Below are positions 25,707-34,455 of a stretch of 64,000 nt of DNA, one piece after another; positions within the stretch are counted from its first letter, which is position 1, and the number at the start of each line of letters is the position of its first letter. The position numbers were made by a program, and so were the translations under genes. The notes below the pieces were generated by a model. It ran no database searches. It had not been told where the DNA came from and saw nothing but the letters and a program-made list of their open reading frames with translations. Origin of the DNA: Paracoccaceae bacterium (GTDB taxonomy: Bacteria; Pseudomonadota; Alphaproteobacteria; Rhodobacterales; Rhodobacteraceae); the NCBI GenBank assembly GCA_902554705.1, contig CACDPP010000002.1, forward strand, positions 1 through 64,000, given 5' to 3'.

Positions 25707-26558
25707 TCAATTCTTGAAAGGTTTGTTTCTGGTCCAATCAAAAGTACCATCATCGCGCTCCTTAACCGCCTGCTTCCAACCTTTTTCTTCTACGCGTTTT
25801 TTAAAATTATGCCCTTCTGGTGTATGGCGGGATATGCCATCTAGAAGGGTCGCCAACTGCTGTGTTCCGAAGAGACCGGTTGCCTCCACTGCCTGATTGA
25901 TAACCATCTTTTGCATAGCCAACTGGTTGATCGGCACACTAGCCAGACGCTGTGCCATTACCTCAACTTCATCATCAAGCATATGTTTGGGGACAGCCTT
26001 TAAAACAAGTCCCATACTGGCGGCTTCATTGCCACTTATTTGGTCACCAGTAAATAAAACCCTTTTAGCGCGTTCGGCTCCAATCCTGTAGACCCACATT
26101 GCGGTCGATGGGCAGCCCCAAACACGTGTAGACATGTAGCCAATTTTGGCTTCTTCCTCCATGAAAATCATATCGCTACAGAGGGCGATATCTGAACCTC
26201 CCCCAACTGCAAAGCCGTGAATTTTGCAAATGACTGGCTTTGGACATCTCCAAAGTGACATAAACTTCTGTGTGTTATCCCACATAAATTTATAATCGAT
26301 GAGAGGATCCCAATTTTCCCCTTGATACACATTATTTTGTCCTTGGTTTTCCGCATAAGCACCAAGATCATAACCACCACAGAAACCCTTACCTTTGCCT
26401 GAAAGAACAAGCACGTGAATATCGGAGTCAGCCTCCGCTTCAAGCACAGCATCTTGCAGTTGGCCGGGGACGTCATCATCAATCGCATTCAATTTGTCAG
26501 GCCGGTTAAGGGTAATCCGACCTATGCGGCCATCTTTTTCAAAAGTAACTTTTTTCAC
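25707..26558 (-). CDS. Enoyl-CoA hydratase/isomerase (crotonase) family protein
   Basis: A 283-residue crotonase-fold protein. ITLNRPDKLNAID starts the fold, GKGFCGGYDL forms the first oxyanion-hole segment and IHGFAVGGGSDIALCSDMIF the second. The catalytic glutamates of enoyl-CoA hydratase are not clearly in place (the GGGSD and RVWGCPS segments differ from typical), so another acyl-CoA reaction is possible. Its ATG overlaps the aminotransferase stop by 4 bases (26555-26558), suggesting one catabolic pathway, perhaps of an amino acid or amine. Confidence 0.8.
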   Translation of the reverse strand: MKKVTFEKDGRIGRITLNRPDKLNAIDDDVPGQLQDAVLEAEADSDIHVLVLSGKGKGFCGGYDLGAYAENQGQNNVYQGENWDPLIDYKFMWDNTQKFMSLWRCPKPVICKIHGFAVGGGSDIALCSDMIFMEEEAKIGYMSTRVWGCPSTAMWVYRIGAERAKRVLFTGDQISGNEAASMGLVLKAVPKHMLDDEVEVMAQRLASVPINQLAMQKMVINQAVEATGLFGTQQLATLLDGISRHTPEGHNFKKRVEEKGWKQAVKERDDGTFDWTRNKPFKN

Positions 26559-27886
26559 GTATACTGTCCTAAAGTTGATGTTATTGCTGTGTCCAATTTT
26601 TCAACAAGCTCATCTAACTGACTATCTTCAATAATAAATGGTGGAGCAAGAAGGACGTGGTCCCCGTTTTTCCCGTTTCTTGTTCCAGACATCGGATAGC
26701 AAATTAAACCAGCTTCAAATGCATTTGCCTTTAATCGAGCTGCAAATTTGTGGCTTGAATCAAATGGCTGTTTTGCCTCTCGGTCTTCTACAAACTCAAG
26801 TCCCTGGAATAAGCCACGGCCACGGATATCACCAACGTTTGGATGTTGTGAAAATTTTTCTTTAAGTGCCCTTGAAAGTTTTTTTCCTTTTTCAGCAGCT
26901 CGGTCCACTAAATCATTTTTTACTAGTTTTTCAACAACTGCCCGGGCTGCAGCAGCCGCAACTGGATGACCAAGATAAGTATGCCCATGCTGAAATAGGC
27001 CACTCCCAGTTTCTATGCATTGATAAATTTCAGAAGTACAAAGCATTGCGCCAATAGGCTGATAGCCCGCACCTAATCCCTTGGCTATACAAAGTATATC
27101 TGGGCTAACCTGCTCAGCGTCACAGGCATATAAATATCCTGTTCTGCCCATACCGCACATCACCTCATCCAAGATTAATAGTACACCATATTGATCGCAA
27201 ATTTTTCGGATTTTCTGAAAATAACCCTCTACAGCTGGAACCGCTCCGAGAGTTGCTCCGACAACAGGTTCAGCCATGAATGCCATTACAGTCTCAGGAC
27301 CAAGACGAAGAATTTCATCCTCAAGCTCTTGAGCCATGCGCTGTCCATATTCGTAGGCTGTTTCTGTTTCTTCTCTAAGTATATACTCATAACAGGGTGA
27401 TATGTGGCTTACATTTATTAACAAAGGTGAAAATTGTTGGCGCCGCCACTCATTCCCACCAGCGGCGAGCGCTCCGAGAGTATTTCCGTGATAGCTTTGT
27501 TTTCGCGCTATGAGATGTCGTCTTTCGGGCTGACCATTTTCAATATGAAATTGTCGAGCAAGCTTTATTGCAGCCTCGGCTGCTTCAGATCCCCCGGAAA
27601 CAAGATAGACGCGGTCCAATTGACCAGGTGCGTGCTTAATGAGTAATTCTGTGAGCTGCTCTGCAGGCTCAGACGTAAAAAAGCCTGTATGTGCAAAAGA
27701 TAATTGATCTGCTTGTGCCTTAATTGCCGATATAATGTCTGGATCCCCGTGACCCAGGCATGAAACGGCGGCTCCGCCAGAACCATCTAAGTAGGGCTTG
27801 CCTGACTTATCATAGATATAACATCCCTGTGCTGTCACCGCAGTTGGTGGCAGAGTTTTCATATTTCTAGGGAAGGTTTTTGACAT
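26555..27886 (-). CDS. Class III PLP-dependent aminotransferase
   Basis: A 443-residue aminotransferase. DGSGGAAVSCLGHG, the VSGGSEAAEAAIKLAR cofactor-phosphate motif, the LILDEVMCGMGRTG segment with the PLP-pairing Asp, and the Schiff-base Lys in CIAKGLGAGYQPIGAM are all present. Likely substrates are omega-amines or diamino compounds transaminated with pyruvate or 2-oxoglutarate. ATG 27886 is chosen over the adjacent TTG; GGAG lies about 12 bases upstream. It is the first gene of a three-gene unit with the crotonase and small protein. Confidence 0.88.
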   Translation of the reverse strand: MSKTFPRNMKTLPPTAVTAQGCYIYDKSGKPYLDGSGGAAVSCLGHGDPDIISAIKAQADQLSFAHTGFFTSEPAEQLTELLIKHAPGQLDRVYLVSGGSEAAEAAIKLARQFHIENGQPERRHLIARKQSYHGNTLGALAAGGNEWRRQQFSPLLINVSHISPCYEYILREETETAYEYGQRMAQELEDEILRLGPETVMAFMAEPVVGATLGAVPAVEGYFQKIRKICDQYGVLLILDEVMCGMGRTGYLYACDAEQVSPDILCIAKGLGAGYQPIGAMLCTSEIYQCIETGSGLFQHGHTYLGHPVAAAAARAVVEKLVKNDLVDRAAEKGKKLSRALKEKFSQHPNVGDIRGRGLFQGLEFVEDREAKQPFDSSHKFAARLKANAFEAGLICYPMSGTRNGKNGDHVLLAPPFIIEDSQLDELVEKLDTAITSTLGQYT

Positions 27887-28084
27887 CAAAAAACGCTCCG
27901 TGATTAGAACTTCTTACTTAAGGATCAAAGTATCTAGTTTTATGTTACCGAACAACCTCTTGGGTGATCATTCTTTTTTAGCTTTAATTGATCTAATGAA
28001 AACGACTTTTCTTAATGTCGCGAATTAGACGTCTATTAATTTTATTTACGCTATTCTGCAAAGCACTGTTTGAGTGGACTTTAA

Positions 28085-29002
28085 ATGAGCGAAACAAATG
28101 ATTTAGGTAATTCAATTGAGCAGCGCAGAGGCTTAATTTTTGTATTCATGGCAGGTGTTTTGTGGTCCACCGTAGGACTTGGCATCAGGTTGATTGATGA
28201 GGCAACAGTTTGGCAAATTCTATTATATAGATCGATAAGCTTGAGCCTTTTTCTTGCAACGGTCATTTATCTTCGATCGCGGGGAAATCTTTTTAAAGTA
28301 GTTAAGGCGGCGGGCCTCCCAGGGTGCATTGCGGGTTTAGCTTTAGTTGGGGCCTATTCGGGTGGGATCTATGGGATACAATCTACCTCAGTCGCAAATG
28401 CGATGTTACTATTTGCTTCTGCGCCGTTCATGGCGGCAATCCTTGGCTGGATCTTTTTGCGTGAAAAAGTACGAAAAGCAACCTGGATTGCTATATTATT
28501 TGCCATCTTGGGTATTGGTATAATGGTTCAAGATAAAACCCAGGGAGGGGCGGCGCTTTTGGGAAATTTAGCAGCTTTAGGGTCTGCATTTGGGTTTGCA
28601 GTCTTTACCGTTGCACTTCGTTGGGGTCGATCAGGGGATATGCTTCCAGCCGTATTCTTGTCTGGTATCTTTGCAATTTTCATAACTTCAAGTATTTGCC
28701 TATTCAGCGGCTTGCCATTTCAAATTTCTGTAAATGATACTAGTATTTCTATGGGCATGGGCGTATTTCAAGTTGGAGCAGGTTTGGTCTTATACACGCT
28801 TGGCTCTAAAACTTTACCCGCCGCAGAATTAACATTATTATCTTTAGCTGAAGTTCTTCTAGGGCCTCTTTGGGTTTATCTATTTCTAAATGAGGTTGCC
28901 ACGTTGAACACGCTCTTTGGTGGGTTGGTTCTGTTATTAGCAATTGCCGGTAATGCAATTTCTGGGGCTCGCAGAAAGCCACCGCCGATCACTTCGCCCT
29001 GA
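28085..29002 (+). CDS. EamA/DMT-family transporter
   Basis: A 305-residue protein with ten predicted helices in two EamA repeats; the first starts at FMAGVLWSTVGLGIRL and the second at GNLAALGSAFGFAVFTVALRW. Members export or exchange metabolites such as amino acids and nucleosides; the substrate is unknown. It has no clear ribosome binding site before ATG 28085. It precedes the GMC oxidoreductase in the same direction. Confidence 0.85.
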   Translation: MSETNDLGNSIEQRRGLIFVFMAGVLWSTVGLGIRLIDEATVWQILLYRSISLSLFLATVIYLRSRGNLFKVVKAAGLPGCIAGLALVGAYSGGIYGIQSTSVANAMLLFASAPFMAAILGWIFLREKVRKATWIAILFAILGIGIMVQDKTQGGAALLGNLAALGSAFGFAVFTVALRWGRSGDMLPAVFLSGIFAIFITSSICLFSGLPFQISVNDTSISMGMGVFQVGAGLVLYTLGSKTLPAAELTLLSLAEVLLGPLWVYLFLNEVATLNTLFGGLVLLLAIAGNAISGARRKPPPITSP

Positions 29003-29043
29003 AAATTTTTAGTTAAAGAAATAAGTTTATTTTCGAATTGATA

Positions 29044-29075
29044 TTTTAGTGGGATTAAGGTGGTATCCACTAAAA
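29044..29075 (+). promoter_or_regulatory. Inverted repeat before the GMC oxidoreductase gene
   Basis: TTTTAGTGG at 29044-29052 pairs with CCACTAAAA at 29067-29075. With one bulged G the stem extends to 11 bp. It ends 25 bases before the TTG start at 29101. It could be a repressor operator or an mRNA hairpin; no T-run follows, so a terminator is less likely. Confidence 0.4.
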
Positions 29076-29100
29076 GCATTGGTCATATAAAGAGGAAAGA

Positions 29101-30717
29101 TTGGGCGATTTTGATTATATTATTGTTGGTGGTGGATCATCGGGCGCTACTCTGGCTGGCCGACTGACTGCCGATCCGTCTTTGAAAGTACTTCTGCTTG
29201 AAGCTGGTCCCTCTGACGGATCTTTGAAAATAAAAGTCCCATTAGGTTACGGTTCTTTGTTTTACGATCAAAAGTATAATTGGAAATATGAAACTGAACC
29301 TGAACCCGAGTTAAAGGGGCGCAGAGTGTATTGGCCTAGAGGAAAAGTGTTGGGTGGTTCTAGTGCTATTAATGCAATGGTTTACGTTCGAGGACATCCA
29401 AACGATTATGAAGAATGGGCAGAGGCCGCTCCAAGTTGGAATTGGAGCAATGTAGAACCCTATTTCAAAAAAATAGAATCTTGGAAAGGCGAGGCCTCCC
29501 CGTTTAGAGGCAAGTCTGGTCCAATTGGTGTTTCAAATGTTGAAAACGATGTTCATCCCTTAACATATAAGTATTTAGAAGCGGGTCAGGAATTAGGTTT
29601 TCCCTATAATAGAGACTATAATGGCAATCATATGGAAGGCGTCGCTGTTTATCAAACAACGACCTCTAATGGATTAAGAGTCTCTTCTGCTAGTGCTTAC
29701 ATAGCGAAAAAAAAACGCAGTAAAAATTTGAAAGTGATATCAAATGCTCATGTAACAAAATTGATTTTTGAAGGTAAGCGAGTAATAGGGGTATCGTTTT
29801 TTCAGGGAAATAAAGAGACGAAAGTACTTACACGTGGAGAAGTTATTTTGAGTGCTGGCGCCCTCAATTCCCCACAGCTTTTATACCTTTCTGGTTTGGG
29901 TCCAGCTAATGAATTAAAATCGCATGGTATTTCCGTTTTACAGGACATGCCCCATGTGGGTCGTCATCTACAAGATCATATCGGAGTAGACTTCACTTTG
30001 GCGGTTAACCGTCCCTCTCTTAATCAAAAGCTTCGTCCTGTTTTGGGAAAACTTATGGTGGGCTTAGAATACCTTTTTTTAAGGTCTGGCCCTCTTGCAA
30101 TGAGCCTGAACCAGGCGGGGGGTTTTGTGAAGTCTGAACCTTCTTTAGGATCGCCTGATTTGCAACTTTACTTTTCGCCTTTGAGTTATTCGACAGCACC
30201 ACAAGGTAAGCGTCCGTTAATGAGTCCAGACCCTTACCCTGCAGTCAGGCTAGGCTTCAACCCGACCAAACCTACCAGTGAAGGCTGGATATCACTTGAG
30301 TCTTCAGATCCTCTTAAAAGCCCGAAATTTGTAGGAAATTATTTATCTACCGAAGAAGATAAAAAAGTTATGATAATTGGAATGTACTTAATGCGAAAAT
30401 TTTTACAAACAAAGGCAATGAAAAATATCGTTGTTGAAGAAATTTCTCCTGGACCAGATTTCAAAGACGACGAAAGTTTTATGGATTTTGCCCGGGATGA
30501 AGGTGGAACGGTTTTTCATCAATGTGGTACTTGCCGAATGGGAACAGATGTTTCTTCTTCGGTTGTAGATGAAAGTCTTAATGTCCATGGAACTCAAGGC
30601 CTCCGAGTTGTGGATGCTTCAATTTTTCCAAGAATTACGACCGGTAATACTAACGCTCCTGCCATAATGGTTGGAGAGAAAGCTGCTGATATTATATTAG
30701 CGGATCGAAAGTTATAG
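29101..30717 (+). CDS. GMC-family FAD oxidoreductase (choline/alcohol dehydrogenase-like)
   Basis: A 538-residue flavoprotein. DYIIVGGGSSGATLAGRL is the N-terminal Rossmann FAD site, WPRGKVLGGSSAINAMVYVRG the GMC signature 1, GALNSPQLL signature 2, and the C-terminal active site has HQCGTCRMG and GNTNAPAIMVGEKAAD. Members oxidise alcohols such as choline or polyethylene glycol. It begins with TTG at 29101, preceded by AGAGGA at 29091-29096. No betB or betT is adjacent, so choline is not assured. The next gene starts 10 bases after it. Confidence 0.87.
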   Translation: MGDFDYIIVGGGSSGATLAGRLTADPSLKVLLLEAGPSDGSLKIKVPLGYGSLFYDQKYNWKYETEPEPELKGRRVYWPRGKVLGGSSAINAMVYVRGHPNDYEEWAEAAPSWNWSNVEPYFKKIESWKGEASPFRGKSGPIGVSNVENDVHPLTYKYLEAGQELGFPYNRDYNGNHMEGVAVYQTTTSNGLRVSSASAYIAKKKRSKNLKVISNAHVTKLIFEGKRVIGVSFFQGNKETKVLTRGEVILSAGALNSPQLLYLSGLGPANELKSHGISVLQDMPHVGRHLQDHIGVDFTLAVNRPSLNQKLRPVLGKLMVGLEYLFLRSGPLAMSLNQAGGFVKSEPSLGSPDLQLYFSPLSYSTAPQGKRPLMSPDPYPAVRLGFNPTKPTSEGWISLESSDPLKSPKFVGNYLSTEEDKKVMIIGMYLMRKFLQTKAMKNIVVEEISPGPDFKDDESFMDFARDEGGTVFHQCGTCRMGTDVSSSVVDESLNVHGTQGLRVVDASIFPRITTGNTNAPAIMVGEKAADIILADRKL

Positions 30718-30727
30718 GAGTGCAGAA

Positions 30728-31834
30728 ATGCTAAGAATTAATTCGATAGAGACTTTTTGTAACGAATTTGTTGGATTTGTGCGCATTACCGATGAGACAG
30801 GTCTTCAGGGCTGGGGTCAGGTCTCCACTTATCACTCAGATATTACCTGTCAGGTTTTGCATCGTCAGGTAGCGCCATGGGTTTTGGGCGCTCAAATTTC
30901 TGACTTGGATGACTTGCTCGATTTAGTTACTGAACGCGAACATAAATTTCCGGGGTCTTATTTAAGAAGGGCAATAGGTGGTTTTGATACAGCTATTTGG
31001 GATCTAAGGGGCAAACAAAGTCAAAAACCTGTTGTTGAACTGTTAGGTGGAGAGCCAGGTAAATTAAGGGCTTATGCCTCTTCAATGAAACGTGATATCA
31101 CACCAAAAGAAGAGGCAGAGCGACTTGTGAGGCTTCAGGGTGAATTTGGGTATGACGCTTTTAAAGTGAGGGCTGGAGCTGAGGTTGGTCGCAACCAAGA
31201 TGAGTGGCCGGGCAGAACTGAAGAAATTATTCCAACTATGCGTAAATACCTTGGTCAAGATGCCTCTCTCCTAATCGATGCAAATAGCTGTTATTCACCA
31301 GATAGAGCAATTGAAGTTGGCCGGATACTTGAAGATAACGGGTTTTGTCATTTTGAAGAACCGTGCCCTTATTGGGAGCTTGAACAAACCAAAATTGTTA
31401 CTGATGCTCTTGATATTGATGTCACGGGTGGGGAGCAGGATTGCGATATCCCGACTTGGAAAAGAATGATCGACATGCGAGCTGTCGATATTGTTCAGCC
31501 AGATGTTTTATATTTGGGTGGCATATCTCGAACAATGAGAATTGTCGAACTCGCAAAAAGTGCCGGACTTCCAGTAACACCGCATTGCGCAAACCTATCC
31601 CTAGTTACGCTTTTTACAATGCATTTATTAAAAGCAATACCAAATGCAGGAAAATATTTAGAATTTTCGATTGAGGGTGCCGACTACTATCCATGGCAAG
31701 AAGACTTATTCAAAAATAGTTTGTTTGATATTGAAGATGGGTGCGTTTCCGTAAAAAGTGACCCTGGATGGGGATTTGAAATTGATGATGAATGGCTTTC
31801 TAAGTCAGATTATCAGATCAGCAAATTTGAATAA
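30728..31834 (+). CDS. Mandelate racemase/enolase-superfamily dehydratase
   Basis: A 368-residue enolase-superfamily enzyme. Active-site pieces are KVRAG (K-x-R), metal ligands in LIDANS, FEEPCP and TGGEQ, and the catalytic His in TPHCAN, the pattern of the mandelate racemase subgroup of sugar-acid dehydratases. TAGGAG precedes ATG 30728. Linked to the GMC enzyme (10-base gap) and a transporter operon, it probably dehydrates a hydroxy acid produced by, or fed into, this pathway. The substrate cannot be read from the sequence. Confidence 0.83.
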   Translation: MLRINSIETFCNEFVGFVRITDETGLQGWGQVSTYHSDITCQVLHRQVAPWVLGAQISDLDDLLDLVTEREHKFPGSYLRRAIGGFDTAIWDLRGKQSQKPVVELLGGEPGKLRAYASSMKRDITPKEEAERLVRLQGEFGYDAFKVRAGAEVGRNQDEWPGRTEEIIPTMRKYLGQDASLLIDANSCYSPDRAIEVGRILEDNGFCHFEEPCPYWELEQTKIVTDALDIDVTGGEQDCDIPTWKRMIDMRAVDIVQPDVLYLGGISRTMRIVELAKSAGLPVTPHCANLSLVTLFTMHLLKAIPNAGKYLEFSIEGADYYPWQEDLFKNSLFDIEDGCVSVKSDPGWGFEIDDEWLSKSDYQISKFE

Positions 31835-31843
31835 AATATAAAC

Positions 31844-31859
31844 TTTTGAAATTTCAAAA
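31844..31859. promoter_or_regulatory. Perfect 16-base palindrome after the enolase-superfamily gene
   Basis: TTTTGAAATTTCAAAA is its own reverse complement and lies 9 bases after the upstream stop and about 78 before the next start. It could be an operator or part of a weak terminator. AT-rich composition makes chance plausible. Confidence 0.25.
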
Positions 31860-31936
31860 AAGATAGTTACAGTCTAATTTGGGTATTCATTAAATTGTTT
31901 AAGCAATTAAAATATTAAAACTTAGGGAACACAACA

Positions 31937-33235
31937 ATGTGGGCTGCAGACTGGAAAGATACATCCTATTGGCTTGATGATATGCCTCAGGTCACAGGCG
32001 TTTCTAGCAATCTTAATCGGAAAGTAGATGTTTTAATTATAGGGTCTGGCTACACGGGCTTGAATGCTGCACTAGAAATCGCAAGAGGCGGTCGCGATGT
32101 GATGGTCATTGAAAGTGGATACCCAGGATATGGTTGTAGCACACGAAATGGGGGTCAAATAAGCACTCATGTTAAGCCTTCGCTTGAAAAACTAACTCAA
32201 AAAGTTGGAGCTTCTAGAGCAAGCGCAATGAGACAAGAAGGCGTGAACGCATTAGACTGGATCGAGGAACTGGTTAATAAGGAAAAACTTGATTGTAATT
32301 TTTTAAGGGCTGGCCGATTTCATGCTGCTCATTCTAGAGATCAGTATGATGGACTGGCGAAAGATGCTGAAAAACTAACCAAGTTTGAAAACATTCCAAC
32401 GGAAATTGTGCCTAAAGCGGAGCAACACACAGAGCTGGGGACAGATATGTATTATGGAGGCGTTGTTTTCCCTAGGCATGCTTCAGTTCACCCTGCAAAA
32501 TATCATCATGGGCTTTTATCGCGTGTTTTCGAAGCCGGTGCTACTGTTGTTAGTTATTGTGAAGCTAAGGCTGTAAATAAGCTGGAAAAAGGTTTTGAAG
32601 TTCGAACTTCAAAAGGTGATGTGGTTTGCCAAGATCTTGTCGTTGCCACGAATGGTTATACTACTTCTATAACGCCTTGGCTCCGCAGAAGAGTAATCCC
32701 GATTGGTAGCTATATTATTGCCACTGAGCCAATAGAAAAAAGCTTGATGGATAAATTATTTCCTACAAACAGGAATATAACTGACACCTGTAAAGTCGTT
32801 TATTACTACCGTCCCTCCCCAGATCGTAAGCGAATTTTATTCGGTGGTCGCGTTTCAGCTAAGGAGACTAATACGGCAACAAGTGGTCCAAAACTTCACA
32901 ATGACCTCGTGCGGGTATTTCCAGAATTAAGCGATATTAAAGTTACTAACTCTTGGTTTGGGACCGTTGCCTATACTTTTGATGAGCTTGCTCATACGGG
33001 ATGTCACGATGGGATCTATTATTCTATGGGTTACTGTGGCTCGGGTGTTTCGATGGCAAGTTATTTAGGTATGAGATTAGGTCAAAAAGTTTTGGGTTTA
33101 TCTAAAGGTGAAACAGCGTTCGATGACCTACCATTCCCGACCAAACCTTTGTATACTGGCAACCCCTGGTTTCTACCTCCGGTGGTTTCTTGGTATCGCT
33201 GGCGTGATAAAAGACAAATTGTTAACGCTAGGTAA
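31937..33235 (+). CDS. FAD-dependent amine/D-amino acid oxidase (DAO, PuuB-like)
   Basis: A 432-residue flavoprotein. VDVLIIGSGYTGLNAALEIA is the dinucleotide-binding motif, preceded by a Trp-rich N-terminus (WKDTSYWLDD) as in gamma-glutamylputrescine oxidase-type DAO proteins. CSTRNGGQIS contacts the flavin, and GYCGSGVSMASYLG closes the FAD domain. It probably oxidises a secondary or primary amine. Its position just upstream of a PotD-type transporter suggests the imported compound, or a derivative, is the substrate. Confidence 0.85.
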   Translation: MWAADWKDTSYWLDDMPQVTGVSSNLNRKVDVLIIGSGYTGLNAALEIARGGRDVMVIESGYPGYGCSTRNGGQISTHVKPSLEKLTQKVGASRASAMRQEGVNALDWIEELVNKEKLDCNFLRAGRFHAAHSRDQYDGLAKDAEKLTKFENIPTEIVPKAEQHTELGTDMYYGGVVFPRHASVHPAKYHHGLLSRVFEAGATVVSYCEAKAVNKLEKGFEVRTSKGDVVCQDLVVATNGYTTSITPWLRRRVIPIGSYIIATEPIEKSLMDKLFPTNRNITDTCKVVYYYRPSPDRKRILFGGRVSAKETNTATSGPKLHNDLVRVFPELSDIKVTNSWFGTVAYTFDELAHTGCHDGIYYSMGYCGSGVSMASYLGMRLGQKVLGLSKGETAFDDLPFPTKPLYTGNPWFLPPVVSWYRWRDKRQIVNAR

Positions 33236-33319
33236 AACCAACTTCTTAAAACTTTTGTTGCGTACACGGTGCGATTCAGTGCAATCTGTAGTACAAATAA
33301 ATTTTTTGGGAGGAATATT

Positions 33320-34381
33320 ATGAAAATAAATATTTTGAAGTCAGCCATTGGTTGCTTAACCGCAACCGGCTTTTTGTTTTCTGCCACAGCCAGTTATGCG
33401 GAAGATACATTGAGAATTGTATCTTGGGGTGGTGCATATCAAAAAGGCCAATCACTAGGAATTTTCCAGCCAGCTGCTAAGGCGATGGGCATTACCGTAA
33501 AAGAAGATACCTACGGTGGTATTTCTGATGTCAAGCTTATGGTAAAATCTGGTGCTGATAAGTTTGATATTTTTTCAAGCGGAGCTGGTAGTTGTGCTTC
33601 AGGCGCTGCGGAAGGCGTTTTAGAAAAACTAGATTACTCAATAATTGATGTAAGCAATCACTTGCCAGGAATGTATAGTGATTACTGTGCGGGTGCTGAT
33701 ATTTTCTCAGTGGTCGCGGCTTATAACACCGATACCTATGGGGAAGGAAAGGGGCCTAAAACTTGGGCAGATTTCTATGACGTTGAAAAGTTCCCTGGTA
33801 CTCGCGCTATGAGAAGCAAGGTTGATGCTCAGCTTGAAACAGCTTTGCTAGCCGATGGCGTTCCCATGGATCAAGTGTATAAAGTACTCGACAGTGAAGA
33901 GGGAATAGAAAGAGCACTAAATAAGATTAGAACAATCAAGCCTCACATCGCCGTATGGTGGTCTTCTGGAGCTCAGCATGCTCAGTTAATGAAAGATGGT
34001 GAAGTTGATATGACCACTGGTTGGAACGGTCGTTTTGATGTCGCTAAAGAAGATGGTGCAAAAGTAGCATATGACTGGCAATCAGGCATTATGGATTGGG
34101 AAGGTTATGGAATTCCAAAAGGAGCCAAAAATAAAGATCTAGCCATGAAGTATATTGCTGAAATGATGAAGCCTGAGTACATGGCGGAATTTGCTAAATA
34201 CATCACATACGGCCCAACAAACAAAAAAGTTTATGAGCTTGGCCTTATGACAGATGAAAGGGCAAAAATGATGCCTAGCCATCCTGATAATGCAAAGCAT
34301 CAGCTTACTTTAAGCACTGAATGGTATTCTAAGTGGCGAACAATAGCTGCTGAGATGTACACAGAAATGATGACTGAGTAA
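33320..34381 (+). CDS. PotD/PotF-type periplasmic substrate-binding protein
   Basis: A 353-residue secreted binding protein. The signal peptide covers residues 1-25 (cleavage SYA/EDT) and the mature protein starts with LRIVSWGGAYQKGQ, characteristic of the spermidine/putrescine-type family. GGGAGGAA at 33308-33315 supports ATG 33320 rather than an upstream ATG at 33269. It is followed by a hairpin, then ATPase and two permeases. The family binds polyamines but also other small cations and aminophosphonates, so the ligand is open. Confidence 0.88.
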   Translation: MKINILKSAIGCLTATGFLFSATASYAEDTLRIVSWGGAYQKGQSLGIFQPAAKAMGITVKEDTYGGISDVKLMVKSGADKFDIFSSGAGSCASGAAEGVLEKLDYSIIDVSNHLPGMYSDYCAGADIFSVVAAYNTDTYGEGKGPKTWADFYDVEKFPGTRAMRSKVDAQLETALLADGVPMDQVYKVLDSEEGIERALNKIRTIKPHIAVWWSSGAQHAQLMKDGEVDMTTGWNGRFDVAKEDGAKVAYDWQSGIMDWEGYGIPKGAKNKDLAMKYIAEMMKPEYMAEFAKYITYGPTNKKVYELGLMTDERAKMMPSHPDNAKHQLTLSTEWYSKWRTIAAEMYTEMMTE

Positions 34382-34405
34382 TTTTTCATCGAAATTAAAT
34401 CTAAG

Positions 34406-34431
34406 CGCTCGAAGGGTTTTCCCTTCGGGCG
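34406..34431 (+). terminator. Hairpin between binding protein and ATPase genes
   Basis: An 11-bp stem (CGCTCGAAGGG with CCCTTCGGGCG, one T-G pair) encloses a TTTT loop. It lies 24 bases after the stop of the binding-protein gene. It likely gives partial termination so that more binding protein than membrane subunits is made. Confidence 0.65.
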
Positions 34432-34455
34432 ACTTTATATAGCGATTATAAATTA

